From positions 1 to 35,815 of the forward strand of contig JAAYTS010000168.1 in NCBI GenBank assembly GCA_012517995.1: a DNA stretch of 35,815 nt, read 5' to 3'. This DNA comes from Clostridium sp. GTDB taxonomy: Bacteria; Bacillota; Clostridia; Acetivibrionales; Acetivibrionaceae. The notes under the pieces were generated by a model, which saw only the letters and a program-made list of their open reading frames with translations, was not told the origin of the DNA and searched no databases. The position numbers were made by a program, and so were the translations under genes. Positions 8,729 through 18,904 of the stretch are shown in pieces; positions within the stretch are counted from its first letter, which is position 1, and each line of letters opens with the position of its first letter.

Positions 8729-8757
8729 TTGCAGCCATAACTATAATATGTTATAAT
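8729..8757 (+). promoter_or_regulatory. Putative sigmaA promoter for the TrkH-type gene
   Basis: TTGCAG (8729-8734), 17-nt spacer, TATAAT (8752-8757), about 50 nt before the ATG. Confidence 0.5.
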
Positions 8758-8808
8758 GAGGAAATGATAGTTGTGGTTAAAAATGCCAAGGTACGGTGAT
8801 TATCTTTT

Positions 8809-10176
8809 ATGATTAAGTTTCAATTTAATATAAAAAACAGGAGATTATTTCGATTAGACCCCACTAAAATTATACTGTTAAGTTTTATAGTGGTTATTTT
8901 TTTTGGAACTTTACTTTTAACCCTTCCCATTGCCTCAAATGATTATGTTGAAAAAGCAGATTTTCTCACTGCACTATTTACTGCCACATCTGCCACTTGT
9001 GTAACAGGATTGGTAGTTGTGGATACAGCTGCCCAGTGGTCACTTTTTGGGCAAATTGTCATTTTAATTCTTATTCAAATAGGTGCTTTGGGATTTGTAA
9101 CCTTTGCCACATTTTTTTCAATCTTACTTGGAAAAAAAGTCAGCCTTAAAACAAAGGTATTAGCTCAGCAATCTTTAAGTGATTTTAGCTTTGATGGTGT
9201 TTTAAGCCTTATTAAAAACGTAGTACTTGCCACTTTTTCAATTGAATTGGCAGGTGCTGTTATTTTAGCAACAAGATTTGTTCCAAAATTTGGTTTGAAA
9301 GGTTTGTACATTTCAATTTTCCATTCCATATCCTCATTTTGTAATGCAGGATTTGATATACTGGGAAATTTTCAAAGCCTTACTAATTATAATAATGACC
9401 CGGTACTTTTGTTTACCACATCAATACTTGTTATTTTAGGAGGACTTGGTTTTGTTGTGTGGAAAAATTTATGGGAATTCCCCAAAGAGAAAAAATTTCT
9501 CCTTCACACAAAAGTAGTTTTACTTTTTACCATATTTCTCGTTGCCTTTGGTACAATATTTTTCTTCTTTTCAGAATTTAATAACCCCTATACCCTGGGT
9601 AAACTCAGTATAGTTGGAAAAATAAATGCCTCATTTTTTCAATCTGTAACAACCCGTTCTTCAGGTTTCAACACCATTGACATAGGCAATATGAAGGAGA
9701 TAACCAAAGCAATGGCAATTCTTCTTATGTTTATAGGTGCAGCACCTGGTTCTACAGGGGGCGGTGTTAAAATAACCACTTTTGGGGTTATTTTAGTTGC
9801 TGTTATTTCACAAATCAGGGGAACACAACATGCTGTTGTTTTTAAAAGAAGAATTCCCCATCAAACCATAATTAAGTCCCTTGCTATTGTCAGCCTTAGC
9901 GCTATGATTGTTGTTACCTTGACAACTATACTTATATTTTTAGAGAATATTTCTTTTTTAGATATGTTATTTCAATCTACATCTGTAGTTGCTACTGTAG
10001 GTCTGTCTTCCATAGATACAAGTGCTTTAAGCAATATAAGCAAAATTCTTATAATAATTAATATGTTGGTAGGAAGAATCGGACCTCTTTCTTTTGCCAT
10101 TGCACTGACAATGCAAAATGCCCAAAAGAAAATTCAAGATATGGTATATCCTGAGGGAAAGATAATTGTGGGCTAA
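8809..10176 (+). CDS. TrkH/KtrB-family potassium transporter, channel subunit
   Basis: LTALFTATSATCVTGLVVVDT, SISSFCNAGFDILGNF, SVTTRSSGFNTIDIG, GAAPGSTGGGVKITT, SVVATVGLSS: repeated pore loops of the Trk/Ktr family. Confidence 0.95.
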   Translation: MIKFQFNIKNRRLFRLDPTKIILLSFIVVIFFGTLLLTLPIASNDYVEKADFLTALFTATSATCVTGLVVVDTAAQWSLFGQIVILILIQIGALGFVTFATFFSILLGKKVSLKTKVLAQQSLSDFSFDGVLSLIKNVVLATFSIELAGAVILATRFVPKFGLKGLYISIFHSISSFCNAGFDILGNFQSLTNYNNDPVLLFTTSILVILGGLGFVVWKNLWEFPKEKKFLLHTKVVLLFTIFLVAFGTIFFFFSEFNNPYTLGKLSIVGKINASFFQSVTTRSSGFNTIDIGNMKEITKAMAILLMFIGAAPGSTGGGVKITTFGVILVAVISQIRGTQHAVVFKRRIPHQTIIKSLAIVSLSAMIVVTLTTILIFLENISFLDMLFQSTSVVATVGLSSIDTSALSNISKILIIINMLVGRIGPLSFAIALTMQNAQKKIQDMVYPEGKIIVG

Positions 10177-10190
10177 AAAACATCTAAAGC

Positions 10191-10859
10191 TTATTGTTTT
10201 TCTTTACCCACAAAATAATCCTTAAGTTCTAGCTGATCCTTACTTGAAGATACAGCTATAATATAATCTCCTTCTTTTAACATTGTAAAACCATTTGGTA
10301 TTATAACTTCTTCGTTTCTAATTACAGAAATAATAATACAGTCTTTAGGAATATTTATGTCCTTTAGGGTCTTATCACATACTGGTGACTTTTTAGTTAT
10401 TACAATTTCATTTAGCACCAGCTTCCCGCTTTTTAGCCTTAACAAAGTTTTAATTCCTGAGTAGTCCACTTCCTGCTCAATAAGGTCGGCTATTATGGAG
10501 GTACTGCTGACTGCAATATCTACACCCAACTTTTGAAATATCTCAATATTTTTAGGATTATTAACCCTTGCTATGGTTCTTTCCACTCCAAAATTTCTTT
10601 TAGCCAATTGGCATGCAATTAAATTATCCTGGTCCTTACCTGTAACTGCAATAAAAATATCGCATTTTTGCAGTTCTATTTCTGAAAGTACATCTAAATC
10701 TGTTCCATCACCATTTATTACAGGAATATTCAGTTCATTTGCTATCTTGTTGCAGATATCTTCTAATGGTTCTATAATAACTATTTTATGCTTATATGGA
10801 AGAAGGGTCTTTACAAGGTAATATCCAAGTTTTCCTCCTCCAACTATAACAATATACAT
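10191..10859 (-). CDS. TrkA/KtrA-family K+ uptake regulator (TrkA-N + TrkA-C), copy 1
   Basis: Rossmann MYIVIVGGGKLGYYLVKTLL; GDGTDLDVLSEIELQKCDIFIAVTGKDQDNLIACQLAK; TrkA-C tail. Confidence 0.93.
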   Translation of the reverse strand: MYIVIVGGGKLGYYLVKTLLPYKHKIVIIEPLEDICNKIANELNIPVINGDGTDLDVLSEIELQKCDIFIAVTGKDQDNLIACQLAKRNFGVERTIARVNNPKNIEIFQKLGVDIAVSSTSIIADLIEQEVDYSGIKTLLRLKSGKLVLNEIVITKKSPVCDKTLKDINIPKDCIIISVIRNEEVIIPNGFTMLKEGDYIIAVSSSKDQLELKDYFVGKEKQ

Positions 10860-10932
10860 TTTTTACCTCCGACCAGAATTATTTACTAAACAAAATATTT
10901 ATTAAACACACAAATTTTTAAATATACAAATT

Positions 10933-11547
10933 TTAATCTCCTTTACTTGCAATTATAAGTTCATCTCCTTTTTCAAATACAAAATCAGGTTTTGCAAATT
11001 TAAACTCACCATTTCTAATAATAGCAAATAAATGAGAATTTTCATCCAATTCAACATATTCAAGACTTTTGCCTATATAGGACTTATCTGCTTTTCGTTG
11101 CTTATATAAAATGGTTTTATTGGCAATGGTTTGCGTTTGAATGTCTTTTTTTTCAATTATAACAGACTTTATTACATCAACTGTAATATCTGTAGGACAA
11201 ATTGTATCTAATCCAAAATGGTGAAAAACATGCTCCCTGGAAGGGTCATATATCCTGGCTATCACCTTTGGAACTTTAAAGATTTCCTTTGCAACCTGGC
11301 AAACCATAATATTTATATTATCATCTGGTGTAACAGCTGCTAAAGCATCTGCTGTATTTATACCTGCCTGTTTTAAAATATCCTGATCAATAGGAACTCC
11401 TGTAAGAGTTATTCCACTAAAGTCAGGAGACAAGGCTTTAAAAGAATTACTGTCATTATCAATGATAACAACATCATGACCTTCTTCAGATAAAACATTT
11501 GCAAATCTTGAGCCTACTTTTCCACACCCGATTACAATTACATGCAT
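10933..11547 (-). CDS. TrkA/KtrA-family K+ uptake regulator, copy 2
   Basis: MHVIVIGCGKVGSRFANVLSEEGHDVVIID; AALAAVTPDDNINIMVCQVAK-type region; TrkA-C domain. Confidence 0.93.
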   Translation of the reverse strand: MHVIVIGCGKVGSRFANVLSEEGHDVVIIDNDSNSFKALSPDFSGITLTGVPIDQDILKQAGINTADALAAVTPDDNINIMVCQVAKEIFKVPKVIARIYDPSREHVFHHFGLDTICPTDITVDVIKSVIIEKKDIQTQTIANKTILYKQRKADKSYIGKSLEYVELDENSHLFAIIRNGEFKFAKPDFVFEKGDELIIASKGD

Positions 11548-11850
11548 TATATTCCTCCTGCAAAAAATAACTATTTATTAATAATCAATAACACCTATTT
11601 TATATCACTTATATTATTATTGTATACTGTAATCTATGTTAATTTCCTCTCAAATTCATATATATATCATAAATAGAGTAAAATATTTAAATAACCCTCA
11701 ATATTAATTCTAATTGCTAATATTCTTATCGTTTTATTATCTGAATTTTTTAACAATAACTTTTTTATTTCTGTTTAAACCATAAATTCCTATACATTTA
11801 AAAATAAATATTTGACAAACTAATAATAATTATGCAGAAAGGATGATATA

Positions 11851-12540
11851 GTGTTAATATCTTTTATCAGAACAGCGATATTGTATTTGCTTGTTATTAT
11901 TGTAATGAGAATAATGGGAAAACGTCAAATAGGTGAATTACAACCTTTTGAACTTGTTATAGCAATAATGATATCCGATCTTGCAGCTGTCCCAATGCAA
12001 AATACAGGTGTTCCTTTGGTAAACGGTATTATTCCAATACTCACCCTTTTAATGGCACAATTACTCTTTTCTTATATTGGACTTAAAAGTACCAAAGGAA
12101 GGGCAATTATTTCCGGCAGACCAACTATTTTAATTGAAAATGGCAAACTAAAGGAAAAAGAGCTTAGAAAGGAAATGTTTACAATAAATGAACTTTTAGA
12201 GCAGTTGAGAATAAAAAATATATCCAATATTGCAGATGTAGAATTTGCTGTATTAGAAACAAATGGGCAACTAAGCGTTATACCTAAATCCCAAAAAAGA
12301 CCTTTAAGTCCCGAAGACCTTAATATACAAACTGAGTATGAAGGTATTCCTCTTGTTCTTATTGTGGATGGCAATATAAATACAGAAAATTTAAAAATTG
12401 CAAAATTGGACGAAAAGTGGCTTTCTGACGAATTAAAAAAATTTGGAATAGAAAATATAAAAGATGTATTATTTGCTAGTTTAGATTCTTCTGGCAGTTT
12501 ATATTTCCAGGTTAAAGAAAAGGAAGGGAGGAAGAATTAA
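11851..12540 (+). CDS. DUF421 (YetF/YcaP-like) membrane protein
   Basis: TAILYLLVIIVMRIMGKRQIGELQPFELVIAIMISDLAAVPMQ is typical of DUF421; GTG start with AAAGGATG upstream. Confidence 0.9.
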   Translation: MLISFIRTAILYLLVIIVMRIMGKRQIGELQPFELVIAIMISDLAAVPMQNTGVPLVNGIIPILTLLMAQLLFSYIGLKSTKGRAIISGRPTILIENGKLKEKELRKEMFTINELLEQLRIKNISNIADVEFAVLETNGQLSVIPKSQKRPLSPEDLNIQTEYEGIPLVLIVDGNINTENLKIAKLDEKWLSDELKKFGIENIKDVLFASLDSSGSLYFQVKEKEGRKN

Positions 12541-12930
12541 TTGCACACCTTTAAAATTTTAGGAAGTATTGTATTTGTTTTAGCATTAATAATTGGAGCA
12601 TCATTTTTTGCTTCGAGGACTCTTTATTCATCTACTAAAATTATAGAAGAAAAAATTCTTGAAATTGAAACTAACACTTATGAAAAGGATTGGGAGTCGG
12701 CTAAAGATAATATTAAAACTGTTATGGAAAGTTGGCCTAAAACAGAAAAAAAATGGAGTATTTTGTTAGACCATTCTGATATTGATGCCATTAGTACTTC
12801 AATATTCAGACTATCCATATATTTAGAAGCAAAAAATACCACCCTTGCTTTAGCTGAAACAGCCTCTTTAAAGCAACTTTTAAAAACCATCCCTCATAGA
12901 GAAGTTCTGTCTTTGACTAATATTTTTTAG
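12541..12930 (+). CDS. DUF4363-like protein, probably translationally coupled to the DUF421 gene
   Basis: TTG start immediately after the DUF421 stop; N-terminal TM then helical KDWESAKDNIKTVMESWPKTEKKWSILLDHSDID. Confidence 0.75.
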   Translation: MHTFKILGSIVFVLALIIGASFFASRTLYSSTKIIEEKILEIETNTYEKDWESAKDNIKTVMESWPKTEKKWSILLDHSDIDAISTSIFRLSIYLEAKNTTLALAETASLKQLLKTIPHREVLSLTNIF

Positions 12931-12948
12931 TTGCTGCCAGTTTTCCCA

Positions 12949-12977
12949 TTGACACAAATAGGAATACGTTATAGAAT
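12949..12977 (+). promoter_or_regulatory. Putative promoter for tRNA-Val
   Basis: TTGACA (12949-12954), 17 nt, TAGAAT (12972-12977), about 43 nt before the tRNA. Confidence 0.5.
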
Positions 12978-13019
12978 GATTTATGTATGTGTATATACGA
13001 TATATATGCAATGTAGTTT

Positions 13020-13096
13020 GGGCGATTAGCTCAGCTGGTTAGAGTACCACGTTGACATCGTGGGGGTCGATGGTTCGAGTCCATTATCGCCCACCA
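13020..13096 (+). tRNA. tRNA-Val (anticodon GAC), encoded CCA
   Basis: Acceptor GGGCGAT/ATCGCCC, D-arm GCTC..GAGT, anticodon arm CCACG-TTGACAT-CGTGG, T-arm GATGG-TTCGAGT-CCATT, 3' ACCA. Confidence 0.97.
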
Positions 13097-13180
13097 ATGT
13101 TTTGAAAGTATCAAGGGTATACCATGCCCTTGATTTTTTACAAATTGGAAAATATTTTTGGGTAAAGGAGTTGTGTGATT

Positions 13181-13939
13181 ATGGGGAAATTACTTGCCGG
13201 CAAGAATATTCTTGTTATGGGTGTAAGAAACAAGTGGAGTATAGCATGGGGAATTGTAAATGCTGCAATTAATGAAGGTGCAAACATAATAATTACATAT
13301 CAGGGGGAAAGAGAGAAAAAAGGCGCTTTAGAGCTTGGTGGAGATTCTACTTTTCAATGTGATATTTCTTCTGATGAAGACATTGATAATTTATTCTCTG
13401 CCATCAAAGATAAATACGGCACAATCCATGGGGTTGTTCACAGTATAGCCCATGCTAATACAGAGGATTTGCAAAATGACTTTATATACACTTCCAGAGA
13501 AGGCTTTGCCCATGCAATGAATATCAGTGCATACTCTTTAGTAGCTGTTAGTCGCCGTGCTAAAGAAATTATGACAGAGGGAGGAAGCATAATAACTCTT
13601 ACATATATGGGTTCTGAAAAGGTTTTTCCCGGATACAATGTTATGGGCGTTGCTAAAGCTGCCTTAGAAGCTAGTGTAAAATATTTAGCTTCGGATCTTG
13701 GACCTTCTGGAATTAAAGTAAATGCTATTTCAGCAGGACCTATTAAAACATTATCCGCTAAAGGTGTTAAAAACTTTGGAAGCATACTGGATACTGTAGA
13801 AGAAAAAGCTCCCCTTAGAAGAAATATTACTGCTGAAGATGTAGGCAAATCTGCTCTTTATCTTCTAAGCGACTTATCTAGTGGAGTAACTGGCGAAATC
13901 ATCCATGTAGATAGTGGTTATCATATAATGGGAATATAA
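13181..13939 (+). CDS. fabI: Enoyl-[acyl-carrier-protein] reductase (FabI)
   Basis: GKLLAGKNILVMGVRNKWSIAWGIVNAAINEGA; LTYMGSEKVFPGYNVMGVAKAALEASVKYLASDLG; ATG at 13181 with AAAGGAG upstream. Confidence 0.95.
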   Translation: MGKLLAGKNILVMGVRNKWSIAWGIVNAAINEGANIIITYQGEREKKGALELGGDSTFQCDISSDEDIDNLFSAIKDKYGTIHGVVHSIAHANTEDLQNDFIYTSREGFAHAMNISAYSLVAVSRRAKEIMTEGGSIITLTYMGSEKVFPGYNVMGVAKAALEASVKYLASDLGPSGIKVNAISAGPIKTLSAKGVKNFGSILDTVEEKAPLRRNITAEDVGKSALYLLSDLSSGVTGEIIHVDSGYHIMGI

Positions 13940-13959
13940 AATTAAAGAAAATTTTTATA

Positions 13960-14007
13960 AAAAAGCTGCAAAGAGGAGTTTAATAAACTCATCTTTGCAG
14001 CTTTTTT
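13960..14007. terminator. Bidirectional terminator between fabI and the lipid kinase
   Basis: aaaaagctgcaaagaggagttta/taaactcatctttgcagctttttt: stem of about 20 bp with A/T tracts on both sides. Confidence 0.9.
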
Positions 14008-14008
14008 C

Positions 14009-14896
14009 TTAATTAGCAAATACCTCAATACCCCTTTGTACAAACTCTATATTAGCAGGCAAACAGCATCCTTCTTCACCATCTATAGCCACTGCTATAT
14101 CATCATAGCTTTCTATAAGACATCTCTTTGTCTTTAGTTTAATTACATTTTTGTTGTCATCTGGAATGCCTTTTCCCACAACTTTGAAAAAAATTGATGC
14201 CACATCAATAGGATTACAATTTTTTATTATTACTACATCCATTAACCCGTCTGAATAATCTGCATCCTTGATTAAATTATTAAAGCCTCCCGCCTGGACT
14301 CCGTTTAGTATAAAAAACAACAAAATTTCTTCTTCAATGATTTCAGCATCCGTCTCAAATTTCATCCTAAAGGATTTTAAACTTCTAACTTCACCTAATG
14401 CCTTTAAATAGTAGGCAAAGGGTCCAAACGTTTTTTTAAGTTCATTATGAGTACTAAATGATACATCCACAAAAGCTCCACCTGCAAAAGAACTAAAAAA
14501 GTATTTTTCATCATTTACAAGGCCAGCGTCAACTTTTTTAGTTTTGCCTTCTAGTATAATATCCAGACAATCCTCTAATTTGTTGGGAATGTTTAGCATT
14601 GAAGCAAAATCATTGCATGTTCCAGATGGAATTATTCCCATTGGAACATGTAATTTCTCTTTTATAATCATATTCCCAACATAGTTTACAGTTCCATCCC
14701 CACCTGATGCCATTATAAAATCATACTGCCCACTCTTTAACAACTCTACAAGCTGCATATGGTTTTTATTTAACCTGTATGGCTGGAGTAAAATATCCTT
14801 AGTCTGAAATTTATAAACTATGTAATCTAACTTGTTTGGTAAACTTTGATCCCCTGAAATAGCATTATAAATTAGAAGAGCTTTTTTCATATTCAC
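14009..14896 (-). CDS. YegS/BmrU-family (diacylglycerol kinase-like) lipid kinase
   Basis: KKALLIYNAISG, IMASGGDGTVNYVGN, MGIIPSGTCNDFASMLNIP; the start could instead be ATG 14890. Confidence 0.92.
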   Translation of the reverse strand: MNMKKALLIYNAISGDQSLPNKLDYIVYKFQTKDILLQPYRLNKNHMQLVELLKSGQYDFIMASGGDGTVNYVGNMIIKEKLHVPMGIIPSGTCNDFASMLNIPNKLEDCLDIILEGKTKKVDAGLVNDEKYFFSSFAGGAFVDVSFSTHNELKKTFGPFAYYLKALGEVRSLKSFRMKFETDAEIIEEEILLFFILNGVQAGGFNNLIKDADYSDGLMDVVIIKNCNPIDVASIFFKVVGKGIPDDNKNVIKLKTKRCLIESYDDIAVAIDGEEGCCLPANIEFVQRGIEVFAN

Positions 14897-14998
14897 TCTA
14901 CCTTTCTACTCTATTTTTAAAAACATAATTATTAATATCACCTAATGATTTTTTTATATTATATTATATAGCAGTAGAACATTCAATACATATAAAAA

Positions 14999-15032
14999 GG
15001 AATTATCTTGTTTTCAAAAACAGGATAATTCC
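14999..15032 (-). terminator. Terminator of the glgC-glgD operon
   Basis: Minus strand GGAATTATCCTGTTTTTGAAAACAAGATAATTCC followed by TTTTTATA. Confidence 0.8.
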
Positions 15033-15076
15033 CTTATTTTAAAAATCACTTTTTTTAAAAAATTGTTTTTAATTTT

Positions 15077-16198
15077 TTAAATCACAGTATTCTTACTTAT
15101 AATTACTGGAAAAGTGTCAGTTCCTTGAAGGTTAATTCCTTTTGTTATTCTGACGTTTTTATCCACAATTAAGTGTTTTATGTTTACCCCTTCTTCTATT
15201 ATAGAACCCTGCATTATTATGCTGTTTTTAATCACCGAATCCCTTTTAACTGTAACCCCTCTAAAGAGTACAGAATCTATTACAGTTCCCTCAACAATAC
15301 ATCCATCTGCAATTATAGAATTTTTCACTTCTGCTTCTTCATTGTACTTTGCTGGAGGTTCATCTTTAACTTTTGTATAGACACGTCCATATTCAGTAAA
15401 AAGCTGACGTCTAATTTCAGGGTCTAACATCTCCATATTAATTCTATAATATGCATTAATTGTACTTATATTTCTCCAATATCCATCAAATCTATAACCA
15501 TAAATATTAAGTACATTCAGTTTTTTAATAAGAACATCCTTTACAAAATCATATTTTCCATGTGCTGCACATTCTTGCAGTAGAGAAATTAATAGTTCTC
15601 TTTTTAGAATATATATTCCCATTGAACAAATAGCTGTTGGAGGGTTTTTGTGTTTTTCACGAAAATCCGTTATTTTTCCGGTTTCATCTACATCTAAATT
15701 TCCCATATGCTGCAATTCCTCATAGGGGAAGTCACGCATATCTCTGTAAGCAATTGTTATATCTGCATTTTTCTCAATATGATAATTAAGCATGTCATCA
15801 AAGAGCATTTTATAAACACAATTACCTTGTGCAACAACTACATATTCTTCAAAACTTCTCTCTAAAAAAGTAATATTATGAACCATAGCATCAGCACTAC
15901 CCTGATACCATCCAGAGTTTTCTCCTGAGAGAAATGGGGGAAAAACAAACAGTCCTTCATTTCTCCTGTCTAAATCCCATTCTTTCCCAGAGCCTAAGTG
16001 ATCCATTAGAGAGCGAAAGCTATACTGAGTAAGTACTCCAATATTAGTTATTCCCGAATTAACCATATTTGATAAAACAAAATCTATCATTCTATACTTT
16101 CCACCTACTGGAACAGCTGTACTTGAACGGTGCTCAGCCAACTCTTTTAATCTGTCATTTTTGCCTCCAGTAAGGATTATTCCCATTGTACTTTTCAT
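15077..16198 (-). CDS. glgD: Glucose-1-phosphate adenylyltransferase-like subunit GlgD
   Basis: [45 protein letters not shown]; left-handed beta-helix C-terminus; overlaps glgC by 4 bp. Confidence 0.93.
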   Translation of the reverse strand: MKSTMGIILTGGKNDRLKELAEHRSSTAVPVGGKYRMIDFVLSNMVNSGITNIGVLTQYSFRSLMDHLGSGKEWDLDRRNEGLFVFPPFLSGENSGWYQGSADAMVHNITFLERSFEEYVVVAQGNCVYKMLFDDMLNYHIEKNADITIAYRDMRDFPYEELQHMGNLDVDETGKITDFREKHKNPPTAICSMGIYILKRELLISLLQECAAHGKYDFVKDVLIKKLNVLNIYGYRFDGYWRNISTINAYYRINMEMLDPEIRRQLFTEYGRVYTKVKDEPPAKYNEEAEVKNSIIADGCIVEGTVIDSVLFRGVTVKRDSVIKNSIIMQGSIIEEGVNIKHLIVDKNVRITKGINLQGTDTFPVIISKNTVI

Positions 16199-17475
16199 TC
16201 ACACTCTCCTCCCTTTAATACACTTTCTCCAGACTCAATATTTAAAGAACAGTAGTCATTAGCATTAATATGAGAATCTATAACTACATTTTTCCCTAGT
16301 CTGCAGTTATCCGGTACCTCTGCCTCTTCTCCCACAACTGTTATGCCAGAATAGTACAGGGTTGGCTTTACTTTATTTTCTATGTTTTCACCTATTCCCA
16401 TAACTACATTGCTGCCAACCTTTACATTTTCACCTATTATACTCTGTTTTATAACAGTGTTTTTTCCTATGGTGCTGTCCATCATGATAATTGAGTCTTC
16501 AATTTCAGAATCTTCATCTATATAAACTCCAGGGAAAATCACAGAGTTTTTAACTTTTCCATAAATCATACAGCCTTCTGCTACAATAGATTTTTTTACA
16601 CTTCCATTAGGTCCGATATAGTGAGCTGGTTTCACATGATTAAGAGTGTATATCTTCCAAGCAGGATCAAAAAGATTAAAATCCGGAACCCTGCTGATAA
16701 GATCCATGTTAGACTCCCAATAAGCCTGTATAGTACCCACATCTCTCCAATACCCGTTAAATTTATATGCCCACATACTTCTATTCTCATTAAGCATCAT
16801 AGGAATTATATTTTTTCCAAAATCGTGACTTGAGTTAGGATTTTCATCATCACGGATAAGATATTCTCTCAAAACTTCCCATGTAAATATGTAAACTCCC
16901 ATTGAGGCAAGATTGCTTTTGGGGTTTTCCGGTTTTTCTTGAAATTCATATATTTTTCCATTTTCATGGGTATTCATTATACCATATCTACTTGCTTCTT
17001 CCCACGGAACATTTATTACAGAAATTGTGGCATCTGCATTGTTTTCTTTATGAAAATCAAGCATTTTTGAATAATTCATTTTATAAATATGGTCACCTGA
17101 TAAAATCACTACATATTTAGGTGAATGCTTATCTACATAATGAATATTCTGAAAAACAGCATTTGCAGTACCTTTATACCACTCTCCTATTTCTGCCTTA
17201 AGATAAGGTGATAATATGGTAACTCCTCCATTTATCCTATCCATATCCCAAGGCTTTCCAATGCCAATGTGGGCATTGAGTTCAAGGGGTTGGTACTGTG
17301 TCAATACTCCTACAGTGTCAATATCAGAATTGACACAGTTGCTCAAAGAAAAATCAATTATTCTGTATTTTGCTCCGTACAAAACAGCTGGCTTTGCTAT
17401 GTTTTTTGTTAGTACACCTAATCTGCTTCCCTGTCCACCCGCTAGCAGTAACGCAATTATCTCCTTATTTTGCAT
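16195..17475 (-). CDS. glgC: Glucose-1-phosphate adenylyltransferase GlgC
   Basis: [80 protein letters not shown]. Confidence 0.96.
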   Translation of the reverse strand: MQNKEIIALLLAGGQGSRLGVLTKNIAKPAVLYGAKYRIIDFSLSNCVNSDIDTVGVLTQYQPLELNAHIGIGKPWDMDRINGGVTILSPYLKAEIGEWYKGTANAVFQNIHYVDKHSPKYVVILSGDHIYKMNYSKMLDFHKENNADATISVINVPWEEASRYGIMNTHENGKIYEFQEKPENPKSNLASMGVYIFTWEVLREYLIRDDENPNSSHDFGKNIIPMMLNENRSMWAYKFNGYWRDVGTIQAYWESNMDLISRVPDFNLFDPAWKIYTLNHVKPAHYIGPNGSVKKSIVAEGCMIYGKVKNSVIFPGVYIDEDSEIEDSIIMMDSTIGKNTVIKQSIIGENVKVGSNVVMGIGENIENKVKPTLYYSGITVVGEEAEVPDNCRLGKNVVIDSHINANDYCSLNIESGESVLKGGECE

Positions 17476-17771
17476 TGAATCCCCCCAACTTGTTTAAGTA
17501 TAATTATTGTATTCTATATAGAAGTGTTTAATCCTTTAAAATTTCTTATAAATATTAATTTATATAATTAAAAAAAAATTTAGTACTAAAAAAATCAAAT
17601 AAATATGTTAAATATTCATAATTAATGTTATAATAAAAGTATATTAACTTCCTTTTAACAGGTAACAGATTTAATTAAAATTTTTATCAAATTAATGGCT
17701 ATATTTTTTAGTTTCACCTAAAGTACAAATAAATACATCTATTAACTTCTAAAATATTGGAGTGATAAAAT

Positions 17772-18386
17772 ATGGAATTAAAAGCTGGAGTTCTTGTATC
17801 TATTAGGCATTTCTCTGGAACAAAATTATTTAAAAGTCTAGTTCTTGAATCAAATGGTGATATTGTTTGGGTCAAGCTTGTTGAAGATATCGCACTTTTA
17901 AACTGCTCCATAGGAGACCCTATAGTTCTTGGCCATGAGATGAAAGATGAAATTTACATATCTAGCTGTACACTTTTAGATATGGATAAGCCTAGAAATG
18001 CATTAAAGGTTAAAATTGATAACCTTGAGGCAACTACAAACAAAAGACTATTCGTAAGGTTTCCAGTTTCTATTTACGCAGAAGCAACAATTGGACAATC
18101 TAAAACAAAAAATCTCGCCATGGTAAAAAATATCAGCTTTAACGGTATGATGGTTCATTCAAAGCATGACTTCCCATTATATCAAGAATTAAAATTTGAT
18201 TTGCACGTTGGCATTACCATCCAATTAAAAGCTGTTATCATTAGAAAAACCAAAGACACTCATAACTACGAATATGGTTTAAAAATAGTCTATACTGATG
18301 TTCACACTCCTAATTTGTTGAAAAGATATCTTTTATTATTAAAAAAAGAACAAGAAGAATTCATAAAAAAATTTAAAGAAAGTTAA
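17772..18386 (+). CDS. PilZ-domain protein, YcgR-like (putative c-di-GMP receptor)
   Basis: PilZ motifs RLFVR (RxxxR) and NISFNG (NxSxxG) after an N-terminal YcgR-type domain. Confidence 0.88.
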   Translation: MELKAGVLVSIRHFSGTKLFKSLVLESNGDIVWVKLVEDIALLNCSIGDPIVLGHEMKDEIYISSCTLLDMDKPRNALKVKIDNLEATTNKRLFVRFPVSIYAEATIGQSKTKNLAMVKNISFNGMMVHSKHDFPLYQELKFDLHVGITIQLKAVIIRKTKDTHNYEYGLKIVYTDVHTPNLLKRYLLLLKKEQEEFIKKFKES

Positions 18387-18390
18387 AAAA

Positions 18391-18426
18391 AACCTTCAGG
18401 TGGAATGAAGGTTCTACCTGAAGGTT
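18391..18426. terminator. Bidirectional terminator between the pilZ-like gene and ribH
   Basis: AACCTTCAGGT...ACCTGAAGGTT 11-bp perfect stem flanked by A and T runs. Confidence 0.9.
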
Positions 18427-18438
18427 TTTTTTAAAAAA

Positions 18439-18903
18439 CTATATAAGTTTCATTAAATTTACCATCTCAATAGCTGTTACTGCTGCTTCATAGCCTTTAT
18501 TTCCAGCTTTAGTACCAGCTCTTTCTATTGCCTGTTCAATTGTATCTGTTGTCAGCACTCCAAAAACTACAGGCATACCCTCGTCTAGAGATACTTTTGC
18601 AATACCCTTCGACATTTCATTTGAAACATAATCAAAATGAGGTGTACTTCCTCTTATCACTGCTCCTACACAAATTATTGCATGGTATTTTTGGGATTTT
18701 GCCATTTTTTGCGCCATCAATGGAATTTCAAAAGCCCCTGGCACCCAAAAAACTTCAATATCCGACTCCTCTGCTCCATGTCTTACAAGACCATCTATAA
18801 CTCCGTCTAAAAGTTTGCCACTTATAAATTCATTAAAACGTCCAACCACCACTCCAAATTTTAAACCTGTTGCTATTAACTTACCCTGATTCATCTTAAC
18901 CAT
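18439..18903 (-). CDS. ribH: 6,7-dimethyl-8-ribityllumazine synthase
   Basis: [76 protein letters not shown]. Confidence 0.97.
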   Translation of the reverse strand: MVKMNQGKLIATGLKFGVVVGRFNEFISGKLLDGVIDGLVRHGAEESDIEVFWVPGAFEIPLMAQKMAKSQKYHAIICVGAVIRGSTPHFDYVSNEMSKGIAKVSLDEGMPVVFGVLTTDTIEQAIERAGTKAGNKGYEAAVTAIEMVNLMKLI

Positions 18904-18904
18904 T

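Noticed and set aside
11548-11850. Possible c-di-AMP (ydaO) riboswitch upstream of the TrkA genes or DUF421
   Set aside because: Scanned for conserved motifs; only AT-rich sequence without a recognisable riboswitch core was found.
13020-13096. tRNA-Val as integration site of a mobile element
   Set aside because: No integrase nearby and no second copy of the tRNA 3' end was noticed in the window.
13060-13272. 70-aa ORF starting inside tRNA-Val
   Set aside because: Begins in the tRNA and overlaps fabI out of frame.
13438-13848. 136-aa minus-strand ORF opposite fabI
   Set aside because: Antisense to a well-supported coding sequence; typical mirror ORF.
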